Positions 1 to 7,986 of a DNA stretch of 64,000 nt are shown here, piece after piece. Origin of the DNA: Streptomyces olivochromogenes (GTDB lineage Bacteria; Actinomycetota; Actinomycetes; Streptomycetales; Streptomycetaceae). Each line of letters begins with the position of its first letter. Positions within the stretch are counted from its first letter, which is position 1. Below the pieces are notes generated by a model. It did not search any database and was not told where the DNA came from. It saw only the letters and a program-made list of their open reading frames with translations. The translations under genes and the position numbers were made by a program. Location: contig NZ_KQ948453.1 in assembly GCF_001514115.1 (NCBI RefSeq), positions 230,659 through 294,658 on the forward strand, given 5' to 3'.

Positions 1-1098
1 CTCCTGGTCGACGCCGAACGACGCCTGCACGAGGAAGGAATCGCGGGCGACGTCTATCTGTTCAAGAACAACACCGACTCGGCGGGCAACTCCTACGGGT
101 GCCACGAGAACTATCTGGTGGCCCGGCACGGGGAGTTCTCCCGGCTCGCGGACATTCTCATTCCCTTCCTGGTCACCCGGCAGCTGCTGTGCGGTGCCGG
201 CAAGGTGCTGCAGACTCCGCGCGGCGCCGTGTACTGCGTGAGCCAGCGCGCCGAGCACATCTGGGAGGGCGTCAGCTCGGCGACGACCCGCTCCCGGCCG
301 ATCATCAACACCCGCGACGAACCGCACGCCGACGCCGAGCGCTACCGGCGGCTGCACGTCATCGTCGGTGACTCGAACATGTCCGAGACGACGATGCTCC
401 TCAAGGTCGGCGCCACCGACCTGGTGCTGCGCATGATCGAGGCCGGTACGGTCATGCGCGACCTCACCCTGGAGAACCCCATTCGGGCGATCCGCGAGGT
501 CAGCCACGACATCACGGGCCGACGCAAGGTGCGTCTGGCCAGCGGCCGGGAGGCCTCCGCGCTGGAAGTGCAGCGGGAGTACTTCGAGAAGGCCGTGGAC
601 TTCTGCGAGCGCCGCGGCATCCGCACCGGCACGGTCGAGCAGGTGCTCGAACTGTGGGGCCGCACGCTCGACGCGATCGAGGCCGAGGACCTCGACCGGA
701 TCGGTACCGAAATCGACTGGGTGATGAAGTACCAGCTCATCGAGCGGTACCGGGCCAAGCACAACATGACGATGTCGAATCCCCGGGTCGCGCAGATAGA
801 CCTCGCATATCACGACATCCACCGGCGTCGTGGTCTGTACTACCTGCTGGAGAGGAAGGGACAAGCCACCCGGATCTGCAACGATTTGAAGATCTTCGAA
901 GGCAAGTCCGTGCCGCCGCAGACCACTCGGGCCCGGCTGCGCGGCGACTTCATCCGGCGCGCTCAGGAGCAGCGCCGCGATTTCACCGTCGACTGGGTCC
1001 ACCTCAAGCTCAACGACCAGGCACAACGCACGGTGTTGTGCAAGGACCCGTTCCGTTCGGTCGACGACCGGGTGGAGAAGCTGATCGCGGGAATGTGA
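1..1098 (+). CDS. pafA: Pup--protein ligase PafA (5' end outside window)
   Basis: PafA links the prokaryotic ubiquitin-like protein Pup, through its C-terminal glutamate, to lysines of proteins destined for the proteasome. The open frame runs from base 1 to a TGA ending at 1098 and gives 365 residues. The family is about 450 residues long, so roughly the first 85, including the first part of the nucleotide-binding site, are missing. Visible family blocks include [19 protein letters not shown] near the window start, [15 protein letters not shown] and [16 protein letters not shown]. The gene is followed by a strong hairpin and then by FKBP and pafBC genes, the usual Streptomyces order. Confidence 0.97.
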   Translation, partial: LLVDAERRLHEEGIAGDVYLFKNNTDSAGNSYGCHENYLVARHGEFSRLADILIPFLVTRQLLCGAGKVLQTPRGAVYCVSQRAEHIWEGVSSATTRSRPIINTRDEPHADAERYRRLHVIVGDSNMSETTMLLKVGATDLVLRMIEAGTVMRDLTLENPIRAIREVSHDITGRRKVRLASGREASALEVQREYFEKAVDFCERRGIRTGTVEQVLELWGRTLDAIEAEDLDRIGTEIDWVMKYQLIERYRAKHNMTMSNPRVAQIDLAYHDIHRRRGLYYLLERKGQATRICNDLKIFEGKSVPPQTTRARLRGDFIRRAQEQRRDFTVDWVHLKLNDQAQRTVLCKDPFRSVDDRVEKLIAGM

Positions 1099-1135
1099 GC
1101 GCTGAGTTCCGGGTGTGATGACGGAACGCAACGCG

Positions 1136-1164
1136 GGGCGCCGTACGTTTTCCGTACGGCGCCC
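1136..1164 (+). terminator. Terminator after pafA
   Basis: A perfect 12-bp stem (GGGCGCCGTACG and its complement) closes a TTTTC loop and is followed by TTCTC. It lies 38 bases after the pafA stop and before the next start at 1228, so it should end pafA transcription. Confidence 0.85.
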
Positions 1165-1227
1165 TTCTCACGTCGTAGAGTTGCGCGCACGCCATCAACC
1201 AAGATCGATCGATACGAGGCCCTCACC

Positions 1228-2235
1228 GTGCGCCGACGCTCCCTCATGATTGCCGTACCCGCCGGACTGGTCACGCTCGCCGGATGCGGTGACGACAAGT
1301 CGGACAAGGCCAAGTCCAGCACCAGTAGCCCGTCCCCGTCGGCCGCCGCGTCCGCCTCTGCGCCGCCGCCGCCGAAGATCGTCGACGGTCCGCTGCCGGC
1401 GATCACGGCCGGGACGAAGTTCGGTGAGAAGCCGACCGTGGCCAAGGGCAGCGGCTCCCCGTCGAAGGATCTGGCGGTCAGGACGGCCATCGCGGGCGGC
1501 GGCAAGACGGTCGTGGAGAACGACTACATCCAGGCCAACTACCTCGGCCAGGTCTGGGACACCGCCAAGGTCTTCGACAACTCCTACGACCGTAAGACGC
1601 CGCTGGTCATCCAGCTCGCGCAGGGCGGCATCATCGACGGCTGGCGCTATGGCCTGGTGGGCAAGAAGGTCGGCAGCCGCGTCGAGATGTCCGTGCCGCC
1701 CACCTGGGGCTACGGCACGCAGGGCAACACGCAGGCGGGCATCAAGGGCACCGACACGCTGGTGTTCGTCGTCGACATCGAGAACACCTTCAACGCGCAG
1801 AGCTCCGCCCAGGGCAAGGAGGTCGCGCAGAGCGACGCCGCCCTCCCGAAGGTCGGCACCAACACCGACGGCAAGGCCCCCTCCATCGACGTGCCGAAGG
1901 CGACGGCCCCGACGAAGCTCGTGGCGAACTACGTCCTCGAGGGCGACGGCGACGAGGTCAAGGCGGACAGCAGTGTCCTGGTGCAGTACAAGGGCGTGCT
2001 CTGGGACACCGGCAAGGAGTTCGACTCGACGTACAGCAGCGGCCGGCTGGCGCAGTTCTCGCTGCAGCAGGTCGTCAAGGGCTGGGCGCAGGGCCTGACC
2101 GGCAAGAAGGTGGGCAGCCGCGTCCTCATCGTGATTCCGCCGGCGCTGGGCTACGGCAACAACCCGCCGAGCGGCAGTGGCATCAAGAAGGACTCCACCC
2201 TGGTGTTCTCGGTGGACATCCTGGCCAAGATGTAA
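1228..2235 (+). CDS. Lipoprotein FKBP-type peptidyl-prolyl isomerase with two FKBP domains
   Basis: This is a 335-residue predicted lipoprotein that should catalyse prolyl cis/trans isomerisation of exported proteins at the outer face of the membrane. The GTG start gives a short signal peptide ending in a lipobox, LAGC, with the acylated Cys at residue 20. A Ser/Pro/Ala-rich linker follows. Two FKBP folds lie at about residues 85-190 and 225-335. Each carries the family block VxVDI near its end and the VGKKVGSR/TGKKVGSR and GYG motifs. The sequence is duplicated internally, so the two domains probably arose by tandem duplication. Confidence 0.9.
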   Translation: MRRRSLMIAVPAGLVTLAGCGDDKSDKAKSSTSSPSPSAAASASAPPPPKIVDGPLPAITAGTKFGEKPTVAKGSGSPSKDLAVRTAIAGGGKTVVENDYIQANYLGQVWDTAKVFDNSYDRKTPLVIQLAQGGIIDGWRYGLVGKKVGSRVEMSVPPTWGYGTQGNTQAGIKGTDTLVFVVDIENTFNAQSSAQGKEVAQSDAALPKVGTNTDGKAPSIDVPKATAPTKLVANYVLEGDGDEVKADSSVLVQYKGVLWDTGKEFDSTYSSGRLAQFSLQQVVKGWAQGLTGKKVGSRVLIVIPPALGYGNNPPSGSGIKKDSTLVFSVDILAKM

Positions 2236-2304
2236 CGCGTTGCGGGATGTGAGACTGTCGGTGTTGCTTTAAGGCCTTTACGCGAACAAGCAGGAGCTAG
2301 AGAC

Positions 2305-2676
2305 GTGAGCATCGAGAAGCCCGAGATCGACTTCCCGGGCGGCGAGCCCCCGGCGGACCTCGAGATCAAGGACATCTGGGAGGGAGACGGCCCGGTCGCC
2401 AAGGCCGGCGACTTCGTCAAGGTCCACTACGTGGGCGTGGCCTTCTCCACCGGCGAGGAGTTCGACGCCTCCTGGAACCGCGGCACCCCGCTGGAGTTCA
2501 AGCTCGGTGTCGGCCAGGTCATCAGTGGCTGGGACCAGGGCGTGCAGGGCATGAAGGTCGGCGGCCGTCGCCAGCTGGTCATCCCGGCGCACCTCGCGTA
2601 CGGCGACCGTGGCGCCGGTGGCCGGATCGGCCCCGGCGAGACGCTGATCTTCGTCTGCGACCTGGTCGCGGTCTGA
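2305..2676 (+). CDS. Cytoplasmic FKBP-type peptidyl-prolyl cis-trans isomerase
   Basis: A single-domain 123-residue FKBP without a signal peptide, so a cytoplasmic prolyl isomerase. Canonical features are VKVHYVGVAFSTGEEFDASW, the VISGWDQGVQGMKVGGRR strand-loop and AYGDRGAGGRIGPGETLIF near the end. The start is GTG at 2305, with GGAG 8-11 bases upstream. It follows the two-domain lipoprotein FKBP by 69 bases and is closed by a strong hairpin at 2779-2814. Confidence 0.95.
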   Translation: MSIEKPEIDFPGGEPPADLEIKDIWEGDGPVAKAGDFVKVHYVGVAFSTGEEFDASWNRGTPLEFKLGVGQVISGWDQGVQGMKVGGRRQLVIPAHLAYGDRGAGGRIGPGETLIFVCDLVAV

Positions 2677-2778
2677 TCCACAGCCGGATCGGGTCTTGAT
2701 CCGGTCATCATGAAGGCCGGGTTCCCGCCCGATCTTCGTACGCTCTGTGATCGGGATTCGTCCGAAGCCGATCACCTG

Positions 2779-2814
2779 GGGCCCATGCCTGTCCGGGCAT
2801 GGGCCCTCGGCTTT
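2779..2814 (+). terminator. Terminator between FKBP gene and pafB
   Basis: An 11-bp perfect stem (GGGCCCATGCC with its complement) closes a 6-base loop and is followed by TCGGCTTTT. It separates the FKBP gene from pafB. Confidence 0.85.
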
Positions 2815-2873
2815 TGCCGGGGCACTCCGGAGCGGTACGGTCATCGGTCGGAAGCACCATAGGAAGGGCGTCG

Positions 2874-3827
2874 ATGGCCATTGCCAAGGCCGAGCGGCTG
2901 ATGAACCTCGCGCTGTGTCTGCTCGGGACGCGGCGGCCGCTCAGCAAGCGCGAACTCCGCGAGTCCATCGAGGCCTACCTGGAAGCCGGGTCGGACGACT
3001 CCTTCAACCGGATGTTCGAGCGCGACAAGGACGATCTGCGCGAGCTGGGCCTGGTCATCGAGACGGTGGAGAACCTCGACGGCGAGGTCGGTTATCTCGC
3101 CCGCCGCGACAGCAACCGCCTGCCGCCCGTCACCCTCGACGCCGAGGAGGCCGCCGCCCTCGGCCTCGCCGCCAAGGTCTGGCAGCAGGCCCGGCTGGCC
3201 GGCGCGGCGAGCGGTGCGTTGCAGAAGCTGCGCGCCGCCGGGCTGCCCGAGGACTTCGACCCCTATGAGGCGCATGGCGCCCTCGAACCGCACATCCCCG
3301 TGCACGAGGCGGCCTTCGAGCCGCTGATGCTGGCCTGCCGCGACCGCCGCCCGGTCGTCTTCGACTACCGCAAGGCCACCGCCGCCCACCCCGAGACCCG
3401 GCAGGTCGAGCCGTGGGCGCTGGAGTGCTGGCGCGGCCACTGGTACCTGGCGGGCTGGGACCGCGACCGCGGCGCCGAGCGCGTCTTCAGGCTGTCGCGG
3501 ATCACCGGCAGGGTCCGCTCCCGCGCCGGGCGCTACACCGCCGAGGTGCCCGACGTCGTCACCGTGCGGGAGACCGTGGCGAGCTGGGCGGGTGAGATCG
3601 CCGACCGCTCCGCGCTGATCCGGCTGCGCACCGGCTCCGGCTACCCGCTGCGGGCCAAGGCGGTCTCCGTACGGGAACTCGGCGACGGCTGGGACGAGTT
3701 GGAGATTCCGTACGGGCACGGCCTGGACGCCTGGCTCGTCGAGTTCGGGCCAGACGTGGTGGTCCTGGGGCCCGCCGAGCTGCGGGCCGATGTAGTGGAC
3801 CGGCTGCGCGCCGTGGCCAAGGGCTGA
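2874..3827 (+). CDS. pafB: WYL-domain transcriptional regulator PafB
   Basis: PafB, with PafC, forms the heterodimeric activator of the LexA-independent DNA-damage response in actinobacteria. It also sits next to the pupylation genes without being needed for pupylation. The protein has 317 residues: a winged-helix N-terminus (about 5-70), then a WYL domain with the ELRQVEPWALECWRGHWYLAG-like block (around residues 175-205) and the WCX C-terminal extension. ATG at 2874 is preferred because AGGAAGG lies 7 bases upstream. A frame open further upstream has no ribosome site. The stop is 17 bases before pafC, so the two form an operon. Confidence 0.93.
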   Translation: MAIAKAERLMNLALCLLGTRRPLSKRELRESIEAYLEAGSDDSFNRMFERDKDDLRELGLVIETVENLDGEVGYLARRDSNRLPPVTLDAEEAAALGLAAKVWQQARLAGAASGALQKLRAAGLPEDFDPYEAHGALEPHIPVHEAAFEPLMLACRDRRPVVFDYRKATAAHPETRQVEPWALECWRGHWYLAGWDRDRGAERVFRLSRITGRVRSRAGRYTAEVPDVVTVRETVASWAGEIADRSALIRLRTGSGYPLRAKAVSVRELGDGWDELEIPYGHGLDAWLVEFGPDVVVLGPAELRADVVDRLRAVAKG

Positions 3828-3844
3828 GGGGGAACGTAGAGAAC

Positions 3845-4861
3845 GTGGCAGGAAAACCGGCCAGGCCCACGAACGCGATCGACCAGACCCGGCGGATGCT
3901 GTCCCTGGTGACCTATCTGCGCGAGCGCCCCGGGGCGCACGTCGGTGATGTCGCCCGGGCCTTCGGGATCACCGAGGACGAGCTGATCGCCGACCTCGAC
4001 GTGCTGCCGCTGTGCGGGACCAGCTTCCGTGGCGGTGACCTCCTCGACATCGACACCGACGGCGACCGCATCTGGTGGCACAACCCCGACGACGTCGCCG
4101 AACCCCTCCGTATCGCCGCGGACGAGGCGACCGCGCTGCTGGTGGCCGCCCGCGCGGTCTCCACGCTGCCCGGGCTGCGCGAGGGTGACCGGCAGGCGCT
4201 GCTGCGCGCCACCGCCAAGGTGGAGGCCGCCTCGGGCGAGGCGGCGGGCGCCAGCTCCCGCCTCTCGGTGACCTTCGAGTCCGAGGGCGGGGTCTTCGCG
4301 GACGTCGACCGGGCGATCTCCGAGCGGCGCCGGCTGTGGATCCGCTACTACTCGCCCTCGCGTGACGAGCTCACCGAGCGCGAGATCGACCCGATCCGCC
4401 TGGTCAGCGTCGGGCACACGTACGTGGAGGCCTGGTGCCGCCGCTCCGAGGCGCGCCGCACCTTCCGGCTCGACCGGGTCGCCGAGATCCGCATCCTCGA
4501 CGAGCCGTCCGCGCCGCCCGAGATCGAGCTGCGGGACCTCTCCGAGGGGCTGGTGCAGCCCGCGGCCGAGGACCCCGAGGTGGTCGTCGAGGTCGGGCCG
4601 GGCGGGCGCTGGGTCGCGGAGTACTACCCGCACGACAGTGCGGATGAGCTGCCGGAGGGCGGGCTGCGTATCACCTTGCGGACCCCCGACCCCGCGTCGC
4701 TGCGACGGCTGGCGCTGCGCCTGGGCCGGGACGGCCGGATCGTGTCGCCACCGGAGCTGGCGGACAGCGCCCGCGAGGCGGCTCGGGAGGCACTCGCGGC
4801 GTACGACGGGCTCGAGGGCGATCAGGACGGACCGTACGACAGGCAGGAGCAGGGGCTTTGA
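3845..4861 (+). CDS. pafC: WYL-domain transcriptional regulator PafC
   Basis: Partner of PafB in the mitomycin-type DNA-damage activator. It has 338 residues: helix-turn-helix region at about 10-75 (VTYLRERPGAHVGDVARAF), then a WYL domain with IRYYSPSRDELTEREIDPIR and VEAWCRRSEARRTFRLDR, and a C-terminal WCX domain. GTG at 3845 follows GGGGGAACGTAG. The stop TGA at 4859-4861 overlaps the TTG start of the next small gene, which suggests translational coupling. Confidence 0.93.
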   Translation: MAGKPARPTNAIDQTRRMLSLVTYLRERPGAHVGDVARAFGITEDELIADLDVLPLCGTSFRGGDLLDIDTDGDRIWWHNPDDVAEPLRIAADEATALLVAARAVSTLPGLREGDRQALLRATAKVEAASGEAAGASSRLSVTFESEGGVFADVDRAISERRRLWIRYYSPSRDELTEREIDPIRLVSVGHTYVEAWCRRSEARRTFRLDRVAEIRILDEPSAPPEIELRDLSEGLVQPAAEDPEVVVEVGPGGRWVAEYYPHDSADELPEGGLRITLRTPDPASLRRLALRLGRDGRIVSPPELADSAREAAREALAAYDGLEGDQDGPYDRQEQGL

Positions 4862-5235
4862 CCACGTCGGCGATGTCGGGCACGTCGGGGAGGGCCGGTA
4901 CCTCGCAGAGGGCCGGCGGGTCGGTGAAGGCGGGCGGCGCGGAGCGGGCCGGGGAGTCCGTGAGCGCGGCGGAGATGACGGTCGTCACCGCGTTCGCCGG
5001 TATGCGGAGAGTCGCCGACGTGCTGTTCAAGGCCGGCTGCCCCGACTGCCGGGCCGCTCTGGAGCTCAGGGCGAACGCCCTGATGCTGGCCATCGGCGCC
5101 ACCAGCCGCACCACGTTCTACTCCTTCACCTGCACCGAGTGCGGTTCGGCCGTCCGCAAGCCCGCGGGCGAGCGCATCGTCGAACTCCTCACCGGCGGCG
5201 GGGTGCGCACACTCCGCCTGCACTCCACGACTTAG
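4858..5235 (+). CDS. Small Cys-rich protein coupled to pafC
   Basis: A 125-residue protein of unknown function. The first 35 residues are Ser/Thr/Gly/Ala-rich and look disordered. The remainder carries two cysteine pairs, GCPDC and CTECG, about 35 residues apart, consistent with a zinc ribbon. The start TTG at 4858 overlaps the pafC stop by four bases (TTGA). A later start is possible, because the low-complexity head would be lost without touching the Cys domain. The context suggests co-expression with PafBC, but no function can be assigned. Confidence 0.7.
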   Translation: MTTSAMSGTSGRAGTSQRAGGSVKAGGAERAGESVSAAEMTVVTAFAGMRRVADVLFKAGCPDCRAALELRANALMLAIGATSRTTFYSFTCTECGSAVRKPAGERIVELLTGGGVRTLRLHSTT

Positions 5236-5245
5236 GCTCGATCTC

Positions 5246-5440
5246 ATGTTCTGGCCGATGTTCGCGATTGTTGTGGGTTTTCTTGGAATCGCCGTTCTCG
5301 GCGTGCTCGCTGTCCGTGTCTTCGTGGAGGCGGAACGTCTGGGAAAGCAGGTGACGGACTCCGCGCGGCGGATCAACCAGGCGGCCGACGACCTGGAGCG
5401 GGCGGCCGTCGGGGTCGCGCGTTCTGTGGATGCCGTATGA
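5246..5440 (+). CDS. Small single-span membrane protein
   Basis: A 64-residue protein with one clear membrane segment (residues 4-27, FAIVVGFLGIAVLGVLAVRV) followed by an amphipathic, charged helix with alternating Ala/Asp/Arg. It starts only 10 bases after the preceding Cys-rich gene, and small proteins of this kind often sit between pafC and tatA in Streptomyces. No catalytic motif is present. Function unknown. Confidence 0.65.
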   Translation: MFWPMFAIVVGFLGIAVLGVLAVRVFVEAERLGKQVTDSARRINQAADDLERAAVGVARSVDAV

Positions 5441-5699
5441 CCTGCCAGGGATCCTGGTATGAGTCCGTCGAGGTATGCGCAATGAGGCGTTTGAGCCTGT
5501 CGACTTGCCGGTGAGGGCGGGTACGCTTCTGATCGTGGTCCGCAGAACGAGGCGCGGGCCGCGAACTGGGAGTACGCACAGGGATTGCCCCGCGTTCACC
5601 CCTGAGCGTTACGATCGCTGTCATCACGGCGTTCGGACACATGTCCGACCGATCGGACAGCACCCCGACCCAGCCGCCTCGGTGAGAAGGTAAAGACTT
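5441..5699. promoter_or_regulatory. Gap upstream of tatA with probable promoter and palindrome
   Basis: I see no convincing gene in these 259 bases. TACGAT at 5610-5615 is a plausible -10 box, but the -35 (TTGCCC at 5585-5590) is 19 bases away and poor. CGGACA (5634-5639) and TGTCCG (5642-5647) form an inverted repeat around CA, and a third CGGACA lies at 5653-5658. This could be an operator for tatA. GAGAAGG at 5683-5689 is the tatA ribosome site. Confidence 0.4.
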
Positions 5700-5984
5700 A
5701 TGTTCGGAAGGCTCGGCGCTCCCGAGATCATTCTCATCCTCGTCGTCATCATCCTGCTGTTCGGCGCGAAGAAGCTTCCGGACATGGCGCGCTCCCTCGG
5801 TAAGTCCGCGCGCATCCTGAAGAGCGAGGCCAAGGCGATGAAGGACGAGGGCAGCACCCCCGCCCCGGCCGGTCCGCCCAGCACCGAGGAGCAGACCCCG
5901 GCTCAGCGCACGATCCAGGCCGCGCCCGGCGATGTGACCAGCTCCCGCCCGGTCACCGAGCCGACGGACACGACCAAGCGCTGA
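5700..5984 (+). CDS. tatA: Sec-independent protein translocase subunit TatA
   Basis: TatA multimerises to form the export path for folded twin-arginine substrates. The 94-residue protein has the short N-terminal membrane helix (IILILVVIILLFGAKKLPD), the FGxKKLP hinge, an amphipathic helix (about 25-50) and a disordered Thr/Pro-rich tail, which is the normal TatA build. It is followed 47 bases later by tatC, giving a tatAC unit. Confidence 0.97.
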   Translation: MFGRLGAPEIILILVVIILLFGAKKLPDMARSLGKSARILKSEAKAMKDEGSTPAPAGPPSTEEQTPAQRTIQAAPGDVTSSRPVTEPTDTTKR

Positions 5985-6031
5985 CGCAGGGCCGGACGCC
6001 TCTGGCCCGCCGCACGAGATGAGGACGTGGG

Positions 6032-6979
6032 TTGCCTAAGTCTGCCCGCAAGAAGGAGAAGGATCCCGAGGGACGGATGCCCCTTGCGGACCACCTTCGT
6101 GAGCTCCGCAACCGGCTCGCGAAGGCGATGCTGGCCATCGTCATCGTCACGGTCGTGGCCGCCTTCTACTACAACGACATCATCAACTTCTTCACCAAGC
6201 CGGTGCTGGACTCGGTCGGGTGTCCGTCGGACTTCGCCGAGCTGGCGAAGATGCCCAAGGGCGGGCAGTGCGCGCAGATCACGATCAACGGTCTGCTCGC
6301 CCCGTTCACCCTGGCGTTGAAGGTCTCGTTGATGGCCGGCGTCGCGCTCGCCTCGCCGGTGTGGCTCTACCAGCTGTGGGCGTTCGTCGCGCCCGGTCTG
6401 CACCAGAACGAGAAGAAGTACGCGTACGCGTTCGTCGGGACGGGCGTTCCGCTCTTCTTCGCCGGTGGCTTCTTCGCCTACAAGGTGCTGCCCACCACCG
6501 CGAAGGTGCTGATCGACTTCACGCCGGACGGCGTGAACAACCTGCTGCCGCTGGACGATCTGCTCGACCTCGTCACGCGCATGGTGGTCGTCTTCGGTCT
6601 CTCCTTCGAGCTGCCGCTGCTGCTGGTCATGCTCAACCTCACCGGCATCCTGACCGGCAAGCGCATGCTCGGCTGGTGGCGCGCCATGATCATGGGCATC
6701 ACGGTCTTCGCGGCGGTCGCCACGCCGAGCACCGACCCGCTGACGATGCTGGCGCTCGCGGTACCGATCTGGGTCCTGTACTTCGGCGCCGTCGTCTTCT
6801 CGCTGATGAACGACCGGCGCAAGCGGCGCCGCGAGGCCGAGGGTCCGGCGGACGACGAGGCCTCCGACCTGGACCTCACGCCCGAGGACATCGGCGACGT
6901 CGAGAGCGTGTCGTCCAGTCGCGCGCTGCCCGGGCAGTCGAGCACGGACCGGGTCAACGGTTATGACGACGTGACCTGA
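6032..6979 (+). CDS. tatC: Sec-independent protein translocase subunit TatC
   Basis: TatC is the polytopic receptor for twin-arginine signal peptides. The protein has 315 residues, six predicted membrane spans, the N-terminal HLRELRNRL block that contacts signal peptides, and the conserved FVAPGLHQNEKK loop. The C-terminal ~55 residues are charged and extend beyond E. coli TatC, as is usual in Streptomyces. TTG at 6032 is taken as start, with GAGATGAGGACG just upstream. Confidence 0.97.
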   Translation: MPKSARKKEKDPEGRMPLADHLRELRNRLAKAMLAIVIVTVVAAFYYNDIINFFTKPVLDSVGCPSDFAELAKMPKGGQCAQITINGLLAPFTLALKVSLMAGVALASPVWLYQLWAFVAPGLHQNEKKYAYAFVGTGVPLFFAGGFFAYKVLPTTAKVLIDFTPDGVNNLLPLDDLLDLVTRMVVVFGLSFELPLLLVMLNLTGILTGKRMLGWWRAMIMGITVFAAVATPSTDPLTMLALAVPIWVLYFGAVVFSLMNDRRKRRREAEGPADDEASDLDLTPEDIGDVESVSSSRALPGQSSTDRVNGYDDVT

Positions 6980-7010
6980 CGAAGCCCGGAGATCTCGTAA
7001 GGTCAGGGCC

Positions 7011-7901
7011 GTGACCAGCGAGATCACCCTTTTCGTCAACCCCACCGCGGGACGCGGCCGGGGCGCCCACGCGGCGCAGCCGGCCGCTTTCGCATTGCGG
7101 GCGGCGGGATTCTCCGTCCGTACGGTCCTCGGGGAGAACGCCGAGGACGCCCTCAAGCGCGCGCGTGAGGCCGTCGAGGGCGGCACCGGCGCCCTGATAG
7201 CCGTCGGGGGCGACGGCATGGCGAACCTCGCCCTCCAGGCCGTCGCCGGCACCCGCACCCCGCTCGGCCTGGTCGCCGCGGGCACCGGGAACGACTTCGC
7301 CCGCGCCCTCGGACTTCCGGTGCGCGACCCGGCGGCCGCGGGACGGCTGATCGCCGAGTCCCTCAAGGGGGCGCGGCTGCGCGACATCGACCTGGGCCGG
7401 GTGAACGGCACCTGGTTCGCCACCGTCCTCGCCTCCGGCTTCGACTCCCGGGTCAACGATCGCGGCAATCGCATGCGGTGGCCGGTCGGCCGCTTCAAGT
7501 ACGACCTCGCCATGATCGCCGAACTGGCCGCCCTCAGGCCCCTCCCGTACCGGATCACCCTGGACGGCGGCGAGGTCCGGGAGATCGGGGCGACCCTCGT
7601 GGCGGTCGGCAACGGATCGTCGTACGGCGGCGGGATGAGGATCTGCGCGGACGCCGACCTGGAGGACGGGCTGTTCGACGTCACGGTCGTCGGGGAGTGC
7701 AGCCGTACGACCCTGCTCAAGGTGTTCCCCAGGGTCTACCGGGGCACCCACCTCGACCACCCCGTCGTCACCGTGCACCGGGCCGCCAAGGTCGAGCTCC
7801 TCGCGGAGGGTGTCACCGCGTACGCGGACGGGGAGCCGCTGGGGCCGCTGCCGCTCACGGCGGAGTGCGTGCCCGCCGCGGTGCGCGTGGCAATTCCCTG
7901 A
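7011..7901 (+). CDS. Diacylglycerol kinase / lipid kinase family protein
   Basis: A 296-residue DAGK-catalytic-domain protein (DgkB/YegS type) that should phosphorylate diacylglycerol or a related lipid at the membrane. It shows the N-terminal FVNPTAGRGRG motif, the nucleotide-binding GGDGMANLALQ motif at about residues 68-78, and GTGNDFARALG. The start is GTG at 7011. It begins 31 bases after tatC on the same strand and may be co-transcribed with it. Confidence 0.9.
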   Translation: MTSEITLFVNPTAGRGRGAHAAQPAAFALRAAGFSVRTVLGENAEDALKRAREAVEGGTGALIAVGGDGMANLALQAVAGTRTPLGLVAAGTGNDFARALGLPVRDPAAAGRLIAESLKGARLRDIDLGRVNGTWFATVLASGFDSRVNDRGNRMRWPVGRFKYDLAMIAELAALRPLPYRITLDGGEVREIGATLVAVGNGSSYGGGMRICADADLEDGLFDVTVVGECSRTTLLKVFPRVYRGTHLDHPVVTVHRAAKVELLAEGVTAYADGEPLGPLPLTAECVPAAVRVAIP

Positions 7902-7986
7902 GCTGCGGGAATCCGGGGTTTGAGATAAACAGATCCGGATATTGATCGTCATGTTGTCAGTGGCTGCCGGTAGTCTCGAAAGCACG

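Noticed and set aside
5475..5693. 72-codon open frame before tatA
   Set aside because: No ribosome site, no recognisable composition or motif, and it covers the tatA promoter region.
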